From contig JACKJP010000002.1 of NCBI GenBank assembly GCA_020637895.1, positions 186,001 through 250,000 of the forward strand: 64,000 nucleotides of DNA, read 5' to 3'. Position 1 is the first letter of the stretch, and each line of letters begins with the position of its first letter. The position numbers and the translations under genes were made by a program. This stretch comes from Rhodobiaceae bacterium (lineage in GTDB: Bacteria; Pseudomonadota; Alphaproteobacteria; Rhizobiales; Tepidamorphaceae). This document shows, one piece after another, positions 24,872-33,464 of this stretch. The notes beneath the pieces were generated by a model. The model searched no databases. It saw nothing but the letters and a program-made list of their open reading frames with translations, and was not told the origin of the DNA.

Positions 24872-26355
24872 CAGTTCATTCCTGCAAGCTGCTCGGCAAG
24901 CGAAAGCGGGATGCCGGGAAACAGAAACAGCGCGATCGTGCCTGCGGCGGTCAGCGTCAGCGCCAGCACAATCGGCCAGGGTGCTTCGCCATGTTCGTGG
25001 TGGTCGTCACCGTGATGGGCGTCCGCGTGAGCCTGGGACGGGCGCAGGAACGCCCGGTGTATGATCGGCAGGAAGTAGGCCGCGTTGAGCATGGTCGAGA
25101 TGACGATGACGACGAGCGGAACCCATTGCGCGCTGCCGACGGCACCTTCCAGCATAAACCATTTTCCAAGGAAGCCGGCGGTCGGCGGCAGGCCGATCAT
25201 GGAGAGCGCGCCGACGGCGAAGGCGCCCATGGTCCATGGCATCCGCCTGCCGATACCGTCCATGTGGCTGATCTCGGTAACGTGCGCTGCCGTGTAGACC
25301 GACCCAGCGGCGAAGAAGAGCGTGATCTTGCTAACCGCATGGGCGGCTATGTGCATCGCGGCGCCGACAATGGCAGCGGGTGTCAGGATAGAAGCCGCGA
25401 GAACGACATAGGAGAGCTGGCTGATCGTCGAATAGGCGAGCCGCTTCTTCAGATTGTCCTGACGCAGCGCGACGATCGACGCGGTAATGACGGTAAAACC
25501 GGCAACATAAACCAGCCAGTCGCCAGCACCACTCTCCCGCAATGCCTCGACGCCGAAGATGTAGACGATGACCTTGACGACCGTGAAGACACCGGCCTTC
25601 ACAACGGCGACCGCATGAAGCAGCGCTGAAACGGGCGTCGGGGCAACCATCGCGGCAGGTAGCCAGAAATGCACCGGCATGACCGCCGCCTTGCCGATAC
25701 CGAAGATGAAGAGCGCCAGCAGACCGCCCATCAGCAGCGGCGGCAGGGTGCCCTGAAGGATGCCGCCGGGGACAAAATTGAGCGTCCCTGAAATATAGCC
25801 GACAGCGATGATCGCCGGCAGAAGCAACACCATGGAGGTCGTCAGCAGCAGGAGCAGGTAGACGCGGCCGGCGCGGCGCGCCTCGTCGGTGCCCTTGTGA
25901 GTGACAAGTGGATAGGTCGAGAGCGTCAGCACCTCATAGCCGATGAAGAGCGTGAAGAGGTTTGCCGAAAAGGCGACCATCATCGTTGCTGAAATGGCGA
26001 CGGCGAAACAGATGTAGAAGAGCGTCTGCCTGGGCTCGTTGTTTCCGCGCATGTAACCGATCGAATAGATCGAATTGACGATCCACAGGATCGAGGCGAC
26101 GAGCGCGAAGAGCATTCCCAGGGGCTCGACCGTAAACGCGATCTCAAGGCCCGGGAGCACTTCCGTAGCGTCGGTCGCCGGCCTGCCGCCGGCAAGTACG
26201 GCGGGAAGGAGGTTGAACACCACCACCGCCAGCGTCACCGCCGTTACGAGCGTGATGCCTTCGCGCAGATTGGGCAACCGCCCGGCCGCCCAGATCAGCA
26301 GCGATGCGAGCGCAGGCAGCAGGATCGCTGTGAAGATCAGCTCCGATCCGTTCAT
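24871..26355 (-). CDS. MrpD/NuoM-type antiporter subunit, second copy
   Basis: 494-aa protein, about 14 TM helices, proton_antipo_M family. Key charged residues are E in TLFIGYEVLTLSTYP (TM5) and K in SALLHAVAVVKAGVF (TM7), with further Lys in ALRQDNLKKRLAYS and HAVSKITLFF. The frame is open far upstream, but the ATG at 26355 overlaps the preceding stop as ATGA and gives a normal N-terminus. A His/Asp-rich loop lies near residues 445-462 (HADAHHGDDHHEHGEAP), before the last TM helix; this is unusual for the family and may bind metal. Function: proton/cation channel subunit of the complex. Confidence 0.92.
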   Translation of the reverse strand: MNGSELIFTAILLPALASLLIWAAGRLPNLREGITLVTAVTLAVVVFNLLPAVLAGGRPATDATEVLPGLEIAFTVEPLGMLFALVASILWIVNSIYSIGYMRGNNEPRQTLFYICFAVAISATMMVAFSANLFTLFIGYEVLTLSTYPLVTHKGTDEARRAGRVYLLLLLTTSMVLLLPAIIAVGYISGTLNFVPGGILQGTLPPLLMGGLLALFIFGIGKAAVMPVHFWLPAAMVAPTPVSALLHAVAVVKAGVFTVVKVIVYIFGVEALRESGAGDWLVYVAGFTVITASIVALRQDNLKKRLAYSTISQLSYVVLAASILTPAAIVGAAMHIAAHAVSKITLFFAAGSVYTAAHVTEISHMDGIGRRMPWTMGAFAVGALSMIGLPPTAGFLGKWFMLEGAVGSAQWVPLVVIVISTMLNAAYFLPIIHRAFLRPSQAHADAHHGDDHHEHGEAPWPIVLALTLTAAGTIALFLFPGIPLSLAEQLAGMN

Positions 26356-27833
26356 CCGCCCGCTCCCATCATGAAGGCCGCAGCGCGTTCCGCGAGGCCG
26401 GCGCTGAATTCCGTATCGAGGCCGAACAGCACGCAGGCCAGCGCCAGGATCCAGATCGGAATGAGCATGGAGAGCGGTGCCTCCGTCGCGGTCGCAACGG
26501 CGCCCGTGGGTTCGCGGAACCAGGCAACCTCGACGATCCTGCCGATATACAGAACCGCGATCAGCGAACTCAGCACGATCAGGAACGGCAACCACCAGTA
26601 GCCCTGCTCGAACGATGCAACCGCGAGTAAATATTTCGAGATGAAGCCGACGGTCCCCGGAACGCCGATGATCGCCATGCCGGCAATCGTGAAGGCCGCC
26701 ATTGTCCATGGCATGCGCCGGCCAATTCCGCCAAGTTCGTTGATACGGGCTGTGCCGGTGCGGTAGGCGACCGCGCCGACCGCCATGAACAGACCGCCCT
26801 TGATGAGGGCATGGTTGAACAGATGGACCAGCCCGCCGGTCAGGCCGGTCAGATTGCCAAGCGCGATACCCAGCGTCATGTAGCCGATCTGCGAAACGGA
26901 CGAATAGGCCAGCGCGCGTTTGATGTTGTTTTCGAACACCGCGACGATGGATGCGCCGAACATGGCGAAGATCGACAGCACCAGCAGGACGTCGGCGACA
27001 GCGAAGGAGCCGAACTCGATGCCGGTGCCGAAAACGCCGAACACGAAGCGCACGAAAAGATAGACCGCGACCTTGGTGGCGGTTGCGGCCAGGAACGAGG
27101 TGGCGAAGGACGGCGCATAGGCGTAGGCGTTGGGAAGCCAGACATGCAGCGGAAACAGCGCCAGCTTCAGGCTGATCCCGACGATGATGAAGGCGAGCGC
27201 CGCCAGAACCGGCCGCGTCTGCCCGATATCGCCAAGCTTGTCCGCGATATCGACCATGTTGAGCGTGCCGGTCACCGTCAGAAGTATGCCAACGCCGATG
27301 ATGTAGAAGGTCGCGCCGATCGTGCCGACGATCAGATACTGGTAGGAGGCGATCAGCGCGCGGCGGTCTGAGCCGAGCGCGATGAGCGTGTAGGTGGCGA
27401 GCGAGGATACCTCGAGAAAGACAAACGCGTTGAAAGCATCGCCCGTGATCGTGATGCCGAGCAGCCCGCACATGCACAGGAGGTACATGGAATAGAACCA
27501 TGACTGCTTGTGCTCGGGAATTTCAGCCGCAACGCTGCGCGCCGCGAACGGGATCATGACGGCGCCGACGATCGACACCACGAGCAGCACGAAGACGTTG
27601 AGCAGATCGACGCGATACTCGATCCCCACAGGCGGCAGCCATCCACCGATTGCGTAGGAGACGACGCCCTGCGACAGCACCTGCTGCAACAGCCCGATCG
27701 CAACAAGCGGCATCAGCAGGCTGACGATGGCAGCGATAACCCAGGCGACCTTTCCCGAACGCGTCAACGCGCACAGAAGCGCGCCGAACAGCGGCACGAT
27801 CACCTGGATGATGGGCAGATGATCGAGGATCAT
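26352..27833 (-). CDS. mrpD: Mrp antiporter subunit D (MnhD), first copy
   Basis: 493-aa proton_antipo_M protein with about 14 TM helices. The TM5 Glu is in NAFVFLEVSSLATYT and the TM7 Lys in FLAATATKVAVYLF, matching the MrpD Glu137/Lys219 pair known to be essential. LFPLHVWLPNAYAYAPS is the broken-helix signature. Its position directly after mrpC (4-bp overlap) is the canonical one for mrpD, so I assign this copy the symbol. It ends with an ATGA overlap into the second antiporter subunit. Confidence 0.93.
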   Translation of the reverse strand: MILDHLPIIQVIVPLFGALLCALTRSGKVAWVIAAIVSLLMPLVAIGLLQQVLSQGVVSYAIGGWLPPVGIEYRVDLLNVFVLLVVSIVGAVMIPFAARSVAAEIPEHKQSWFYSMYLLCMCGLLGITITGDAFNAFVFLEVSSLATYTLIALGSDRRALIASYQYLIVGTIGATFYIIGVGILLTVTGTLNMVDIADKLGDIGQTRPVLAALAFIIVGISLKLALFPLHVWLPNAYAYAPSFATSFLAATATKVAVYLFVRFVFGVFGTGIEFGSFAVADVLLVLSIFAMFGASIVAVFENNIKRALAYSSVSQIGYMTLGIALGNLTGLTGGLVHLFNHALIKGGLFMAVGAVAYRTGTARINELGGIGRRMPWTMAAFTIAGMAIIGVPGTVGFISKYLLAVASFEQGYWWLPFLIVLSSLIAVLYIGRIVEVAWFREPTGAVATATEAPLSMLIPIWILALACVLFGLDTEFSAGLAERAAAFMMGAGG

Positions 27834-28195
27834 TCGCCCTCGCCTTTGCCGATGATCTCGTCTTCCTCGATCGTGCCGTAGACCTCGTTGATGCGAACGA
27901 CAAGACCGAGGCCGAGTGCCAGCGTTGCGACACCGACGACGATGGCGGTCAGGATCAGCACGTGCGGGAGCGGATTGGAATAGACCTCAAACGCCGGATC
28001 GACGATCGGCGGCGTACCGCCAAGCACCTTGCCGGGCGAGAGATAGAGAAGATAGACCGACGTCTGGAAGAGCGACAGGCCGATCAGCTTCTTGATCATG
28101 TTGCCGCGCGCGACGACGACGTAGAGGCCTGCGACCATGAGGAAGATCGTGATCCACTGATTGTAGTGCGCAACGATCTTGGCGGCGAGTTCCAT
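27830..28195 (-). CDS. mrpC: Mrp antiporter subunit C (NuoK-like)
   Basis: 121-aa protein with three TM helices, homologous to NuoK. Family signatures are GLYVVVARGNMIKKLIGLSL (TM1-TM2 hinge), QTSVYLLYLSPGKV and DPLPHVLILTAIVVGVA-like NPLPHVLILTAIVVGVATLA (TM3). The Glu found in NuoK TM helices is largely absent, as in MrpC. It shares one base with the mrpB stop and overlaps mrpD by 4 bp. Confidence 0.94.
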   Translation of the reverse strand: MELAAKIVAHYNQWITIFLMVAGLYVVVARGNMIKKLIGLSLFQTSVYLLYLSPGKVLGGTPPIVDPAFEVYSNPLPHVLILTAIVVGVATLALGLGLVVRINEVYGTIEEDEIIGKGEGE

Positions 28196-28611
28196 CAGCG
28201 CCCCCTGCCCGCGAATGCATAGAAGATACCGAGCATGGTCGACGACACGGTCACGAAGACGCCAACCTCAACAAGGAAGACGCCCCATTCCTGCCCGTGA
28301 ACGCTGTCATGCGCGAGGTGGTTGTAATCGAGAAAGGCCTGGCCGGTGAACATCCCGGCAACCCCGACGCCGGCATAAATCAGAACGCCGATCGGGATCA
28401 TCTTTTCAACGACCCAGACGGGAACGAGCGCGCGGGCTGCCTCCAGTCCGAACAGCATGGCGTAGAGAATGACGCTGGCTGCGGCGATAACCCCGGCCTG
28501 AAAGCCGCCTCCTGGTCCGTAATCGCCGTGAAACTGCACGTAGAGCGCGAATACCAGGATAAATGGCAGCAGTAGCTTGGTGATGACCCTGAGGATGACG
28601 TCAAGAAGCAT
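28195..28611 (-). CDS. mrpB: Mrp antiporter subunit B (MnhB domain)
   Basis: 138-aa, four-TM protein with the MnhB motif HGDYGPGGGFQAGVIAAASV near residues 29-48. It overlaps the preceding MrpA-C-like gene by 11 bp and mrpC by 1 bp. In canonical Mrp complexes this subunit contacts the C-terminal part of MrpA, which is encoded just upstream here. Confidence 0.94.
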   Translation of the reverse strand: MLLDVILRVITKLLLPFILVFALYVQFHGDYGPGGGFQAGVIAAASVILYAMLFGLEAARALVPVWVVEKMIPIGVLIYAGVGVAGMFTGQAFLDYNHLAHDSVHGQEWGVFLVEVGVFVTVSSTMLGIFYAFAGRGR

Positions 28612-29167
28612 CGTCGCCCTCCTCGCCCTGCTTGCGACGCTTCGGCTTCTTGGCCCGCGCCAGCAGCAACAGGACGCCTATGCCCGCCGCGAAAACGACC
28701 GTTGTTTCACCGAGCGTGTCAAAACCGCGGTAGCTGGCCAGAACCGAGGTCACGACGTTCGGAATGCCGGTCTCTGGGACCGAACGCTTGAGATAGTCGG
28801 CGCCGACATAGGTATTCATGACCGTGTCGGCCTGACCAAAGGGCGGCGTATCGAGCGTGCCGTAAACGAGCGCTGCGCCGACGATCACGGCGACAATCAG
28901 CGGCAGGATCGGCGTGTGCGTCGGCTGCGCTTCCTCAACCTTGGTCAGATAAAGCACGCCGAGCATCAGCACGGTGGAAATGCCCGCGCCGACGGAAGCT
29001 TCTGTCATTGCAACGTCCACAGCATCGAGCACGATCATCACGCTGGCCATGAGGAAGCTGTAGATGCCGGCGAGGATGACGACGGCGAACAGGTTGCGCA
29101 GGCGGATGATGCCAAGTGTGACTATCGCCATCAGCGTCAGCAGACCCATATTGATCGCAGCTTCCAT
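28601..29167 (-). CDS. MrpA C-terminal-like subunit (DUF4040/MbhD-MbhE type)
   Basis: 188-aa protein corresponding to the last TM helices of MrpA, made here as a separate protein. The first half is a DUF4040 (MbhD-like) segment with MASVMIVLDAVDVAMTEASV, where the Glu in MTEA is conserved; the second half (about 90-175) matches MbhE, including PNVVTSVLASYRGFDTLGET. The large N-terminal antiporter part of MrpA is missing here and nowhere else in the operon in that fused form. The layout resembles that of membrane-bound hydrogenase-type Mrp modules. Start ATG follows mrpG after 4 bp. Confidence 0.9.
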   Translation of the reverse strand: MEAAINMGLLTLMAIVTLGIIRLRNLFAVVILAGIYSFLMASVMIVLDAVDVAMTEASVGAGISTVLMLGVLYLTKVEEAQPTHTPILPLIVAVIVGAALVYGTLDTPPFGQADTVMNTYVGADYLKRSVPETGIPNVVTSVLASYRGFDTLGETTVVFAAGIGVLLLLARAKKPKRRKQGEEGDDAS

Positions 29168-29171
29168 CGGC

Positions 29172-29540
29172 CTAATCCTTCCAGGGCGTCACCGAGCCAT
29201 CCGGCTCGATGATCCCCTTGCCAGGCTTCCCGTCCCGGGTACGCAGCAACGGCTTGACGCCGACTTCCAGCGCCGCACGGGCAACAGCATGGGTGGCAAC
29301 CGGCCCGGTAAACAGAAGCAGCAGGATAATGATCGCAAGCTTGAGCGCGACCAGCGTCGGTCCGGCCTCGATCATCAATCCGAACAGGACGAGAATTGCG
29401 CCTAGCGTATCGCTCACCGAAGCCGCGTGCATGCGCGTGTAGACATCGGGCATCCTGTTGATGCCGAACCCGCCGATGAGAATGAGAAGGCAGCCAATGC
29501 CAAGGAAAAGGTAGGCTGCAATGTGCTGCGCCATTTCCAT
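29172..29540 (-). CDS. mrpG: Mrp antiporter subunit G (MnhG)
   Basis: 122-aa protein with three TM helices. The family motif GIGCLLILIGGFGINRMPDV, followed by YTRMHAASVSDTLGA, is present near residues 14-47. The C-terminal tail of about 35 residues is longer and more polar than usual. It shares one base with the mrpF stop (ATG/TGA). Confidence 0.94.
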   Translation of the reverse strand: MEMAQHIAAYLFLGIGCLLILIGGFGINRMPDVYTRMHAASVSDTLGAILVLFGLMIEAGPTLVALKLAIIILLLLFTGPVATHAVARAALEVGVKPLLRTRDGKPGKGIIEPDGSVTPWKD

Positions 29541-29818
29541 CAGTCTGGCTCCTCACCGCCACGATGGCCGAGATCGCCGAAGCGGAAGAACTTCAACACA
29601 GCGATGGTGCCGACGACGTTGAGCAGCGCGTAGAGAATTCCGATATCGAGGAATTCCGGGCGCCCGGTCATGAAGCCGAAAACGGCAAGCAGAAGGATCG
29701 CGCCGGTACCGATTGAATTGGAGGCGACGAGCCGGTCGAAGACGGTGGGGCCGCGCAGCGCCCGGACCACCGCGAGCGCGAGCCAGATCATGATTGCGGC
29801 TGAAGCGGCAAACATCAT
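29540..29818 (-). CDS. mrpF: Mrp antiporter subunit F (MnhF)
   Basis: 92-aa protein with three TM helices. The MrpF signature RGPTVFDRLVASNSIGTGA (residues 23-41), whose Asp is functionally important in studied homologues, is intact, as is FLDIGILYALLNVVGTIAV. It overlaps mrpE by 4 bp (ATGA) and mrpG by one base. Confidence 0.95.
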   Translation of the reverse strand: MMFAASAAIMIWLALAVVRALRGPTVFDRLVASNSIGTGAILLLAVFGFMTGRPEFLDIGILYALLNVVGTIAVLKFFRFGDLGHRGGEEPD

Positions 29819-30297
29819 TTGGCGCGGCCCTCATAGGCCGTCACACGCCGGTCCATCGTGCCCTCGGCGGTTGCTTCCGCGCCGTCCTGGGTTACCGCGT
29901 GAACAAGGATCGTGCTGTCGGTGGAGGAAAGCGCCGCTGAAATCGTACCGGGCGTCAGCGTGATCGAATTGGCATAGATGTTCAGTCCAACGGAGGACTT
30001 CTGGCTAGCCTTGACTCTAATGAGCGTCGGCGAGATGTCGAGGCGCGGGCTGAGTATGATCTTCACCACGTCCCAGGTTGCCTTGACAATTTCCCAGAGC
30101 AACCATGGCCAATAGGTGATCGCACCGACCAGCCATTCGACGGGATGACCTTCATCGTCGATGGCCGCCATGCGGCGGGCGAAGGCTGCAATCGCTATTG
30201 AAGAAACAATGCCGGCGCCGATGAGCCACAGCGTATAATGGCCCGACAGGACGAGCCAGAACAGCAAAAGGGTCAGAACAAGCGCGACCGCCCGCAT
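29815..30297 (-). CDS. mrpE: Mrp antiporter subunit E (MnhE)
   Basis: About 160-aa protein, first gene of the operon. Two or three N-terminal TM helices precede a cytoplasmic domain with the MnhE motif VGLNIYANSITLTPGTISA and a predicted beta-rich end. I start at the ATG at 30297; an in-frame TTG at 30309 would add four residues but a GGGGGAG directly abuts that TTG, so it is less likely to be used. The operon promoter must lie in the 242-bp gap to msrB. Confidence 0.9.
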   Translation of the reverse strand: MRAVALVLTLLLFWLVLSGHYTLWLIGAGIVSSIAIAAFARRMAAIDDEGHPVEWLVGAITYWPWLLWEIVKATWDVVKIILSPRLDISPTLIRVKASQKSSVGLNIYANSITLTPGTISAALSSTDSTILVHAVTQDGAEATAEGTMDRRVTAYEGRAK

Positions 30298-30551
30298 TCT
30301 CTTTTGCAACTCCCCCTGCTGTATGTTCTTGCTCTATATTCTTGATGGATGCGTCGGGAGAGCATATCGGACGTCCCCCGCGCGTCACACTTGTTCTGAT
30401 CATAGCTGATTCGTGCTGCTTGCCGACGCCGGAACGCCGCGACCGATCGCCCCAGGGCAATCGCGAGGCAGTGCGCGCCACGATTGATATTTCCGGGCGG
30501 ATGCATAGATCATGAGCCGTCCGGTCCCATACCCGTCGAGGAGCGAAGACA

Positions 30552-30977
30552 ATGGCACCAAAAATTACCAAGACAGATGCCGAGTGGCGCGCACAGCTGA
30601 CGCCCGAGCAGTATGCGATCACGCGCAAGCACGGCACCGAACGCGCCTTCACCGGCCCTTACTGGGACGAGAAGGCAGACGGCATGTACAAATGCGTGTG
30701 TTGCGGGGCGCCGCTCTTCGATGCCGACACCAAGTTCGATTCCGGAACCGGCTGGCCAAGCTTCTACAAGCCGGTTGAAGGCGATGCGGTTTCAGCGCAT
30801 GAAGACCGCTCCCTTTTCATGCGCCGTACCGAGATACGGTGCGCCAGTTGCGACGCCCATCTCGGCCATGTCTTCCCGGACGGGCCGCAGCCCACGGGGC
30901 TTCGCTATTGTATCAACGGCAACGCGCTCGATCTGGAGACCCAAGAGAAGAATGACGGCGACAAGCAACCGGAATAA
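30552..30977 (+). CDS. msrB: Peptide methionine-R-sulfoxide reductase
   Basis: 141-aa enzyme that reduces methionine-R-sulfoxide in proteins. The Zn site is formed by C48/C51 (KCVCCGAPLF) and C97/C100 (RCASCDAHLGHVF); the catalytic Cys is C120 in GLRYCINGNAL. The SGTGWPSF motif that binds the substrate is intact. GAGGAG lies 8 nt before the ATG. No signal peptide: cytoplasmic. Its 3' end overlaps the peptidase gene by 26 bp, suggesting coordinate expression under oxidative or protein-damage stress. Confidence 0.96.
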   Translation: MAPKITKTDAEWRAQLTPEQYAITRKHGTERAFTGPYWDEKADGMYKCVCCGAPLFDADTKFDSGTGWPSFYKPVEGDAVSAHEDRSLFMRRTEIRCASCDAHLGHVFPDGPQPTGLRYCINGNALDLETQEKNDGDKQPE

Positions 30978-33063
30978 GAAGACGTCATTGGCGGCGGCGC
31001 CCGTCGCCCGGCGAAGCGACGACAGATTTTCCCATCACGGTATCGAGCGCCACGACCCCTATCACTGGCTGCGCGCCGACAACTGGCAGGAAGTCATGCG
31101 CGACCCGGCGCAGCTTCCCGCCGATATTCGAGCCTATCTGGAAGACGAAAACGCATATGCGGATGCCCGGCTTGAGCCGGTCGCGGCACTGCGCGAGACG
31201 CTGTTTGCAGAGTTGAAGGGCCGTATACCGGAAGAGGATGCCAGCGTGCCGATGCCGGACGGTCCGTTCGACTATGGCGTGCGCTACGTAGAGGGCGGCC
31301 AGCATCCGCGCCTGACACGGACGCCCCGTCAGGGCGGCAGCGAAACCGTGATGCTCGACGGCGACAAGGAAGCTGAGGGCAAGCGCTTCTTCCGGCTGGG
31401 CGGCGCGATGCATTCACCCGATCACCGCTATCTGGCCTGGGCGAGCGACGATGCGGGCTCGGAGTTCTATACGTTGCGGGTGCGCGATCTTGAGACCGGC
31501 GAAGACCTGCCCGATGCCATTCCCGATACCGGCGGCGGCGGCATCTGGTCCGCTGGCAGCGACCATCTTTTCTATGTCCGTCTCGATGCCAATCACCGCC
31601 CGTGCGAAGTGTGGCGCCACAAGGTGGGGACGAAGCCGGACGAGGATGTGCTGATCTATCGCGAGAGCGATCCGGGCATGTTCATGGGACTTGGCAAGAC
31701 CCAGTCGGGACGCTTCATCGTGATCGACGTGCATGATCACGAGACCGGCGAGGTTCGCCTGATACCGGCTGACGATCCGTCTGCCGAACCGCGGCTCGTG
31801 GCGGCGCGCGAAGCGGGTATCGAATACGGTATCGACGAGGCGGGCGGCACGCTCTTCATCCGCACGAACGCCGACGAGGCGGAGGACTTCAAGATCATGA
31901 CCGCGCCGGCCGACGCGCCTGGGCGGGAGAACTGGCGCGACCTCATTCCCCACCAGGCCGGGCGATACCTTCTGCAGGCGACCGCCTACAAGGATCACCT
32001 CGTCTGGATGGAGCGCGCCGAAGGGCTGCCGCGCATTGTCGTGCGCCGGCACGCCGATGGCGCAACACATGCGATTGCCTTTGAAGAGGAGGCCTATGCG
32101 CTCGGCCTGTCGGATGGATATGAATTCGAGACGAACGCGCTGCGCTTTTCCTATTCGTCGATGACGACCCCATCGGAGACTTACGATTACGACGTGGTGA
32201 CGCGCGAGCGCACATTGCGCAAACGGCAGGAAGTCCCGTCCGGCCACAATCCGGCGCTTTATGAAACACGCCGCGTCTTCGCTCCGGCGCGCGACGGTGA
32301 GACAATTCCGGTAACGCTTCTGCACAGGAAGGATGCGCCGCTCGATGGAACCGCGCCTTGCCTGCTTTATGGATATGGGTCCTACGGCATCACGATCCCG
32401 GCGGGTTTCAATCCGAACGCGCTGTCGCTGGCCGACCGCGGCTTCGTTTATGCGGTTGCTCACATACGCGGCGGGCGCGACAAGGGACAGCGCTGGTATC
32501 GCGAAGGCAAGCGAACCAAGAAGGTCAACACCTTCACGGATTTTCTCGACGCCGCCGATTACCTGGCGAGCGAGAAGATCGTGGATCCCGCCCGCATCAT
32601 CGCGCAGGGCGGCTCGGCCGGCGGCATGCTGATGGGCGCGATTGCCAACATGGCGCCGGAGCGCTTCGCCGGCATCATCGCGGAAGTTCCGTTCGTCGAC
32701 GTGCTGACGACGATGCTCGACGACACGCTTCCCCTGACGCCCCCGGAATGGCCCGAATGGGGCAACCCGATCGAGAACCATGCCGACTACAGGACGATCG
32801 CGGCCTATTCGCCCTATGACAATGTCGCAGCGAAGGACTATCCCGCGATCCTCGCCGTTGCGGGGCTGACCGATCCGCGCGTGACCTATTGGGAGCCGGC
32901 AAAATGGGTGGCCAAGCTGCGCGATACCGTCACCCACTCGCCGATGATTCTCCTGAAGACCAATATGGAAGCGGGGCACGCAGGCGCGTCCGGGCGCTTC
33001 GATCGCCTGAAGGAAGTCGCGCTCAATTACGCCTTCGCGCTGATGATCGCCGGCAAGGCATGA
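30952..33063 (+). CDS. ptrB: S9 prolyl oligopeptidase, oligopeptidase B type
   Basis: 703-aa cytoplasmic serine peptidase. N-terminal residues 1-75 and a seven-bladed beta-propeller (about 75-415) precede the alpha/beta-hydrolase domain (about 420-703). The catalytic triad reads S555 (GGSAGGML), D641 (GLTDPRV) and H676 (AGHAGASGR). PYHWLRADN near the N-terminus and YGSYGITIPAGFN are oligopeptidase B hallmarks; the enzyme cleaves short peptides after Arg/Lys. The open frame extends further upstream, but I start at the ATG within msrB (30952) since it gives the usual length. It is coupled to the downstream membrane protein (ATGA overlap). Confidence 0.93.
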   Translation: MTATSNRNKKTSLAAAPVARRSDDRFSHHGIERHDPYHWLRADNWQEVMRDPAQLPADIRAYLEDENAYADARLEPVAALRETLFAELKGRIPEEDASVPMPDGPFDYGVRYVEGGQHPRLTRTPRQGGSETVMLDGDKEAEGKRFFRLGGAMHSPDHRYLAWASDDAGSEFYTLRVRDLETGEDLPDAIPDTGGGGIWSAGSDHLFYVRLDANHRPCEVWRHKVGTKPDEDVLIYRESDPGMFMGLGKTQSGRFIVIDVHDHETGEVRLIPADDPSAEPRLVAAREAGIEYGIDEAGGTLFIRTNADEAEDFKIMTAPADAPGRENWRDLIPHQAGRYLLQATAYKDHLVWMERAEGLPRIVVRRHADGATHAIAFEEEAYALGLSDGYEFETNALRFSYSSMTTPSETYDYDVVTRERTLRKRQEVPSGHNPALYETRRVFAPARDGETIPVTLLHRKDAPLDGTAPCLLYGYGSYGITIPAGFNPNALSLADRGFVYAVAHIRGGRDKGQRWYREGKRTKKVNTFTDFLDAADYLASEKIVDPARIIAQGGSAGGMLMGAIANMAPERFAGIIAEVPFVDVLTTMLDDTLPLTPPEWPEWGNPIENHADYRTIAAYSPYDNVAAKDYPAILAVAGLTDPRVTYWEPAKWVAKLRDTVTHSPMILLKTNMEAGHAGASGRFDRLKEVALNYAFALMIAGKA

Positions 33064-33461
33064 GCGGGGGCGGCGGAAAGACCGCCCTCTACGCCCTCGC
33101 CTATGGCGTGCTCGGTTTTGGTGCGGGTTTTGTCTTCGGCGCCTTGCGAGAAATGGTCCTGATCCCGCGCTTCGGCGATGAGTTGGGTCGATACATAGAA
33201 TTTCCGCTGATGATCGCCGCGCTCTTCGTGATCGCGCTGCTGCTTCAGCGGCGTCTGTTACTCGGCTCAGGTGCACTCATTCTCGCCGGCATCGGCGGGA
33301 CGGTGGTGCTCATCGTGATCGAGAGCGCGTTCGCGCTGTTCGTCATGGGTCAGACGACGGGCGAATATCTGTCATCCTTCGACATTTCGCAGGGTGCGCT
33401 GTTCCCGCTGGGACTGCTGCTCATGGCGCTGATGCCCTGGGCGGTCGGGAAGCGAAGCTGA
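33060..33461 (+). CDS. Four-TM membrane protein, unrecognised
   Basis: 133-aa protein with four TM helices (about 10-32, 46-62, 66-90 and 108-128) and short loops (RFGDELGRYIEF, MGQTTGEYLSSFDIS). I choose the ATG at 33060 because it overlaps the ptrB stop (ATGA). The closest general look is to small rhizobial membrane proteins that follow peptidase or transporter genes; I cannot assign a family. It ends 3 bp before the convergent meaB gene. Confidence 0.8.
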   Translation: MSGGGGKTALYALAYGVLGFGAGFVFGALREMVLIPRFGDELGRYIEFPLMIAALFVIALLLQRRLLLGSGALILAGIGGTVVLIVIESAFALFVMGQTTGEYLSSFDISQGALFPLGLLLMALMPWAVGKRS

Positions 33462-33464
33462 AGC

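Noticed and set aside
24871..27501. A single open frame that could encode an 876-aa fused membrane protein
   Set aside because: The first 380 codons are the shadow of the first MrpD-like gene in another frame; they are Arg/His rich and non-hydrophobic. The real gene starts at the ATG at 26355 with an ATGA overlap.
31414..33276. A 620-codon open frame opposite the oligopeptidase gene
   Set aside because: It is antisense to a gene with a clear catalytic triad and has the Arg/His-rich composition of a GC-rich shadow frame.
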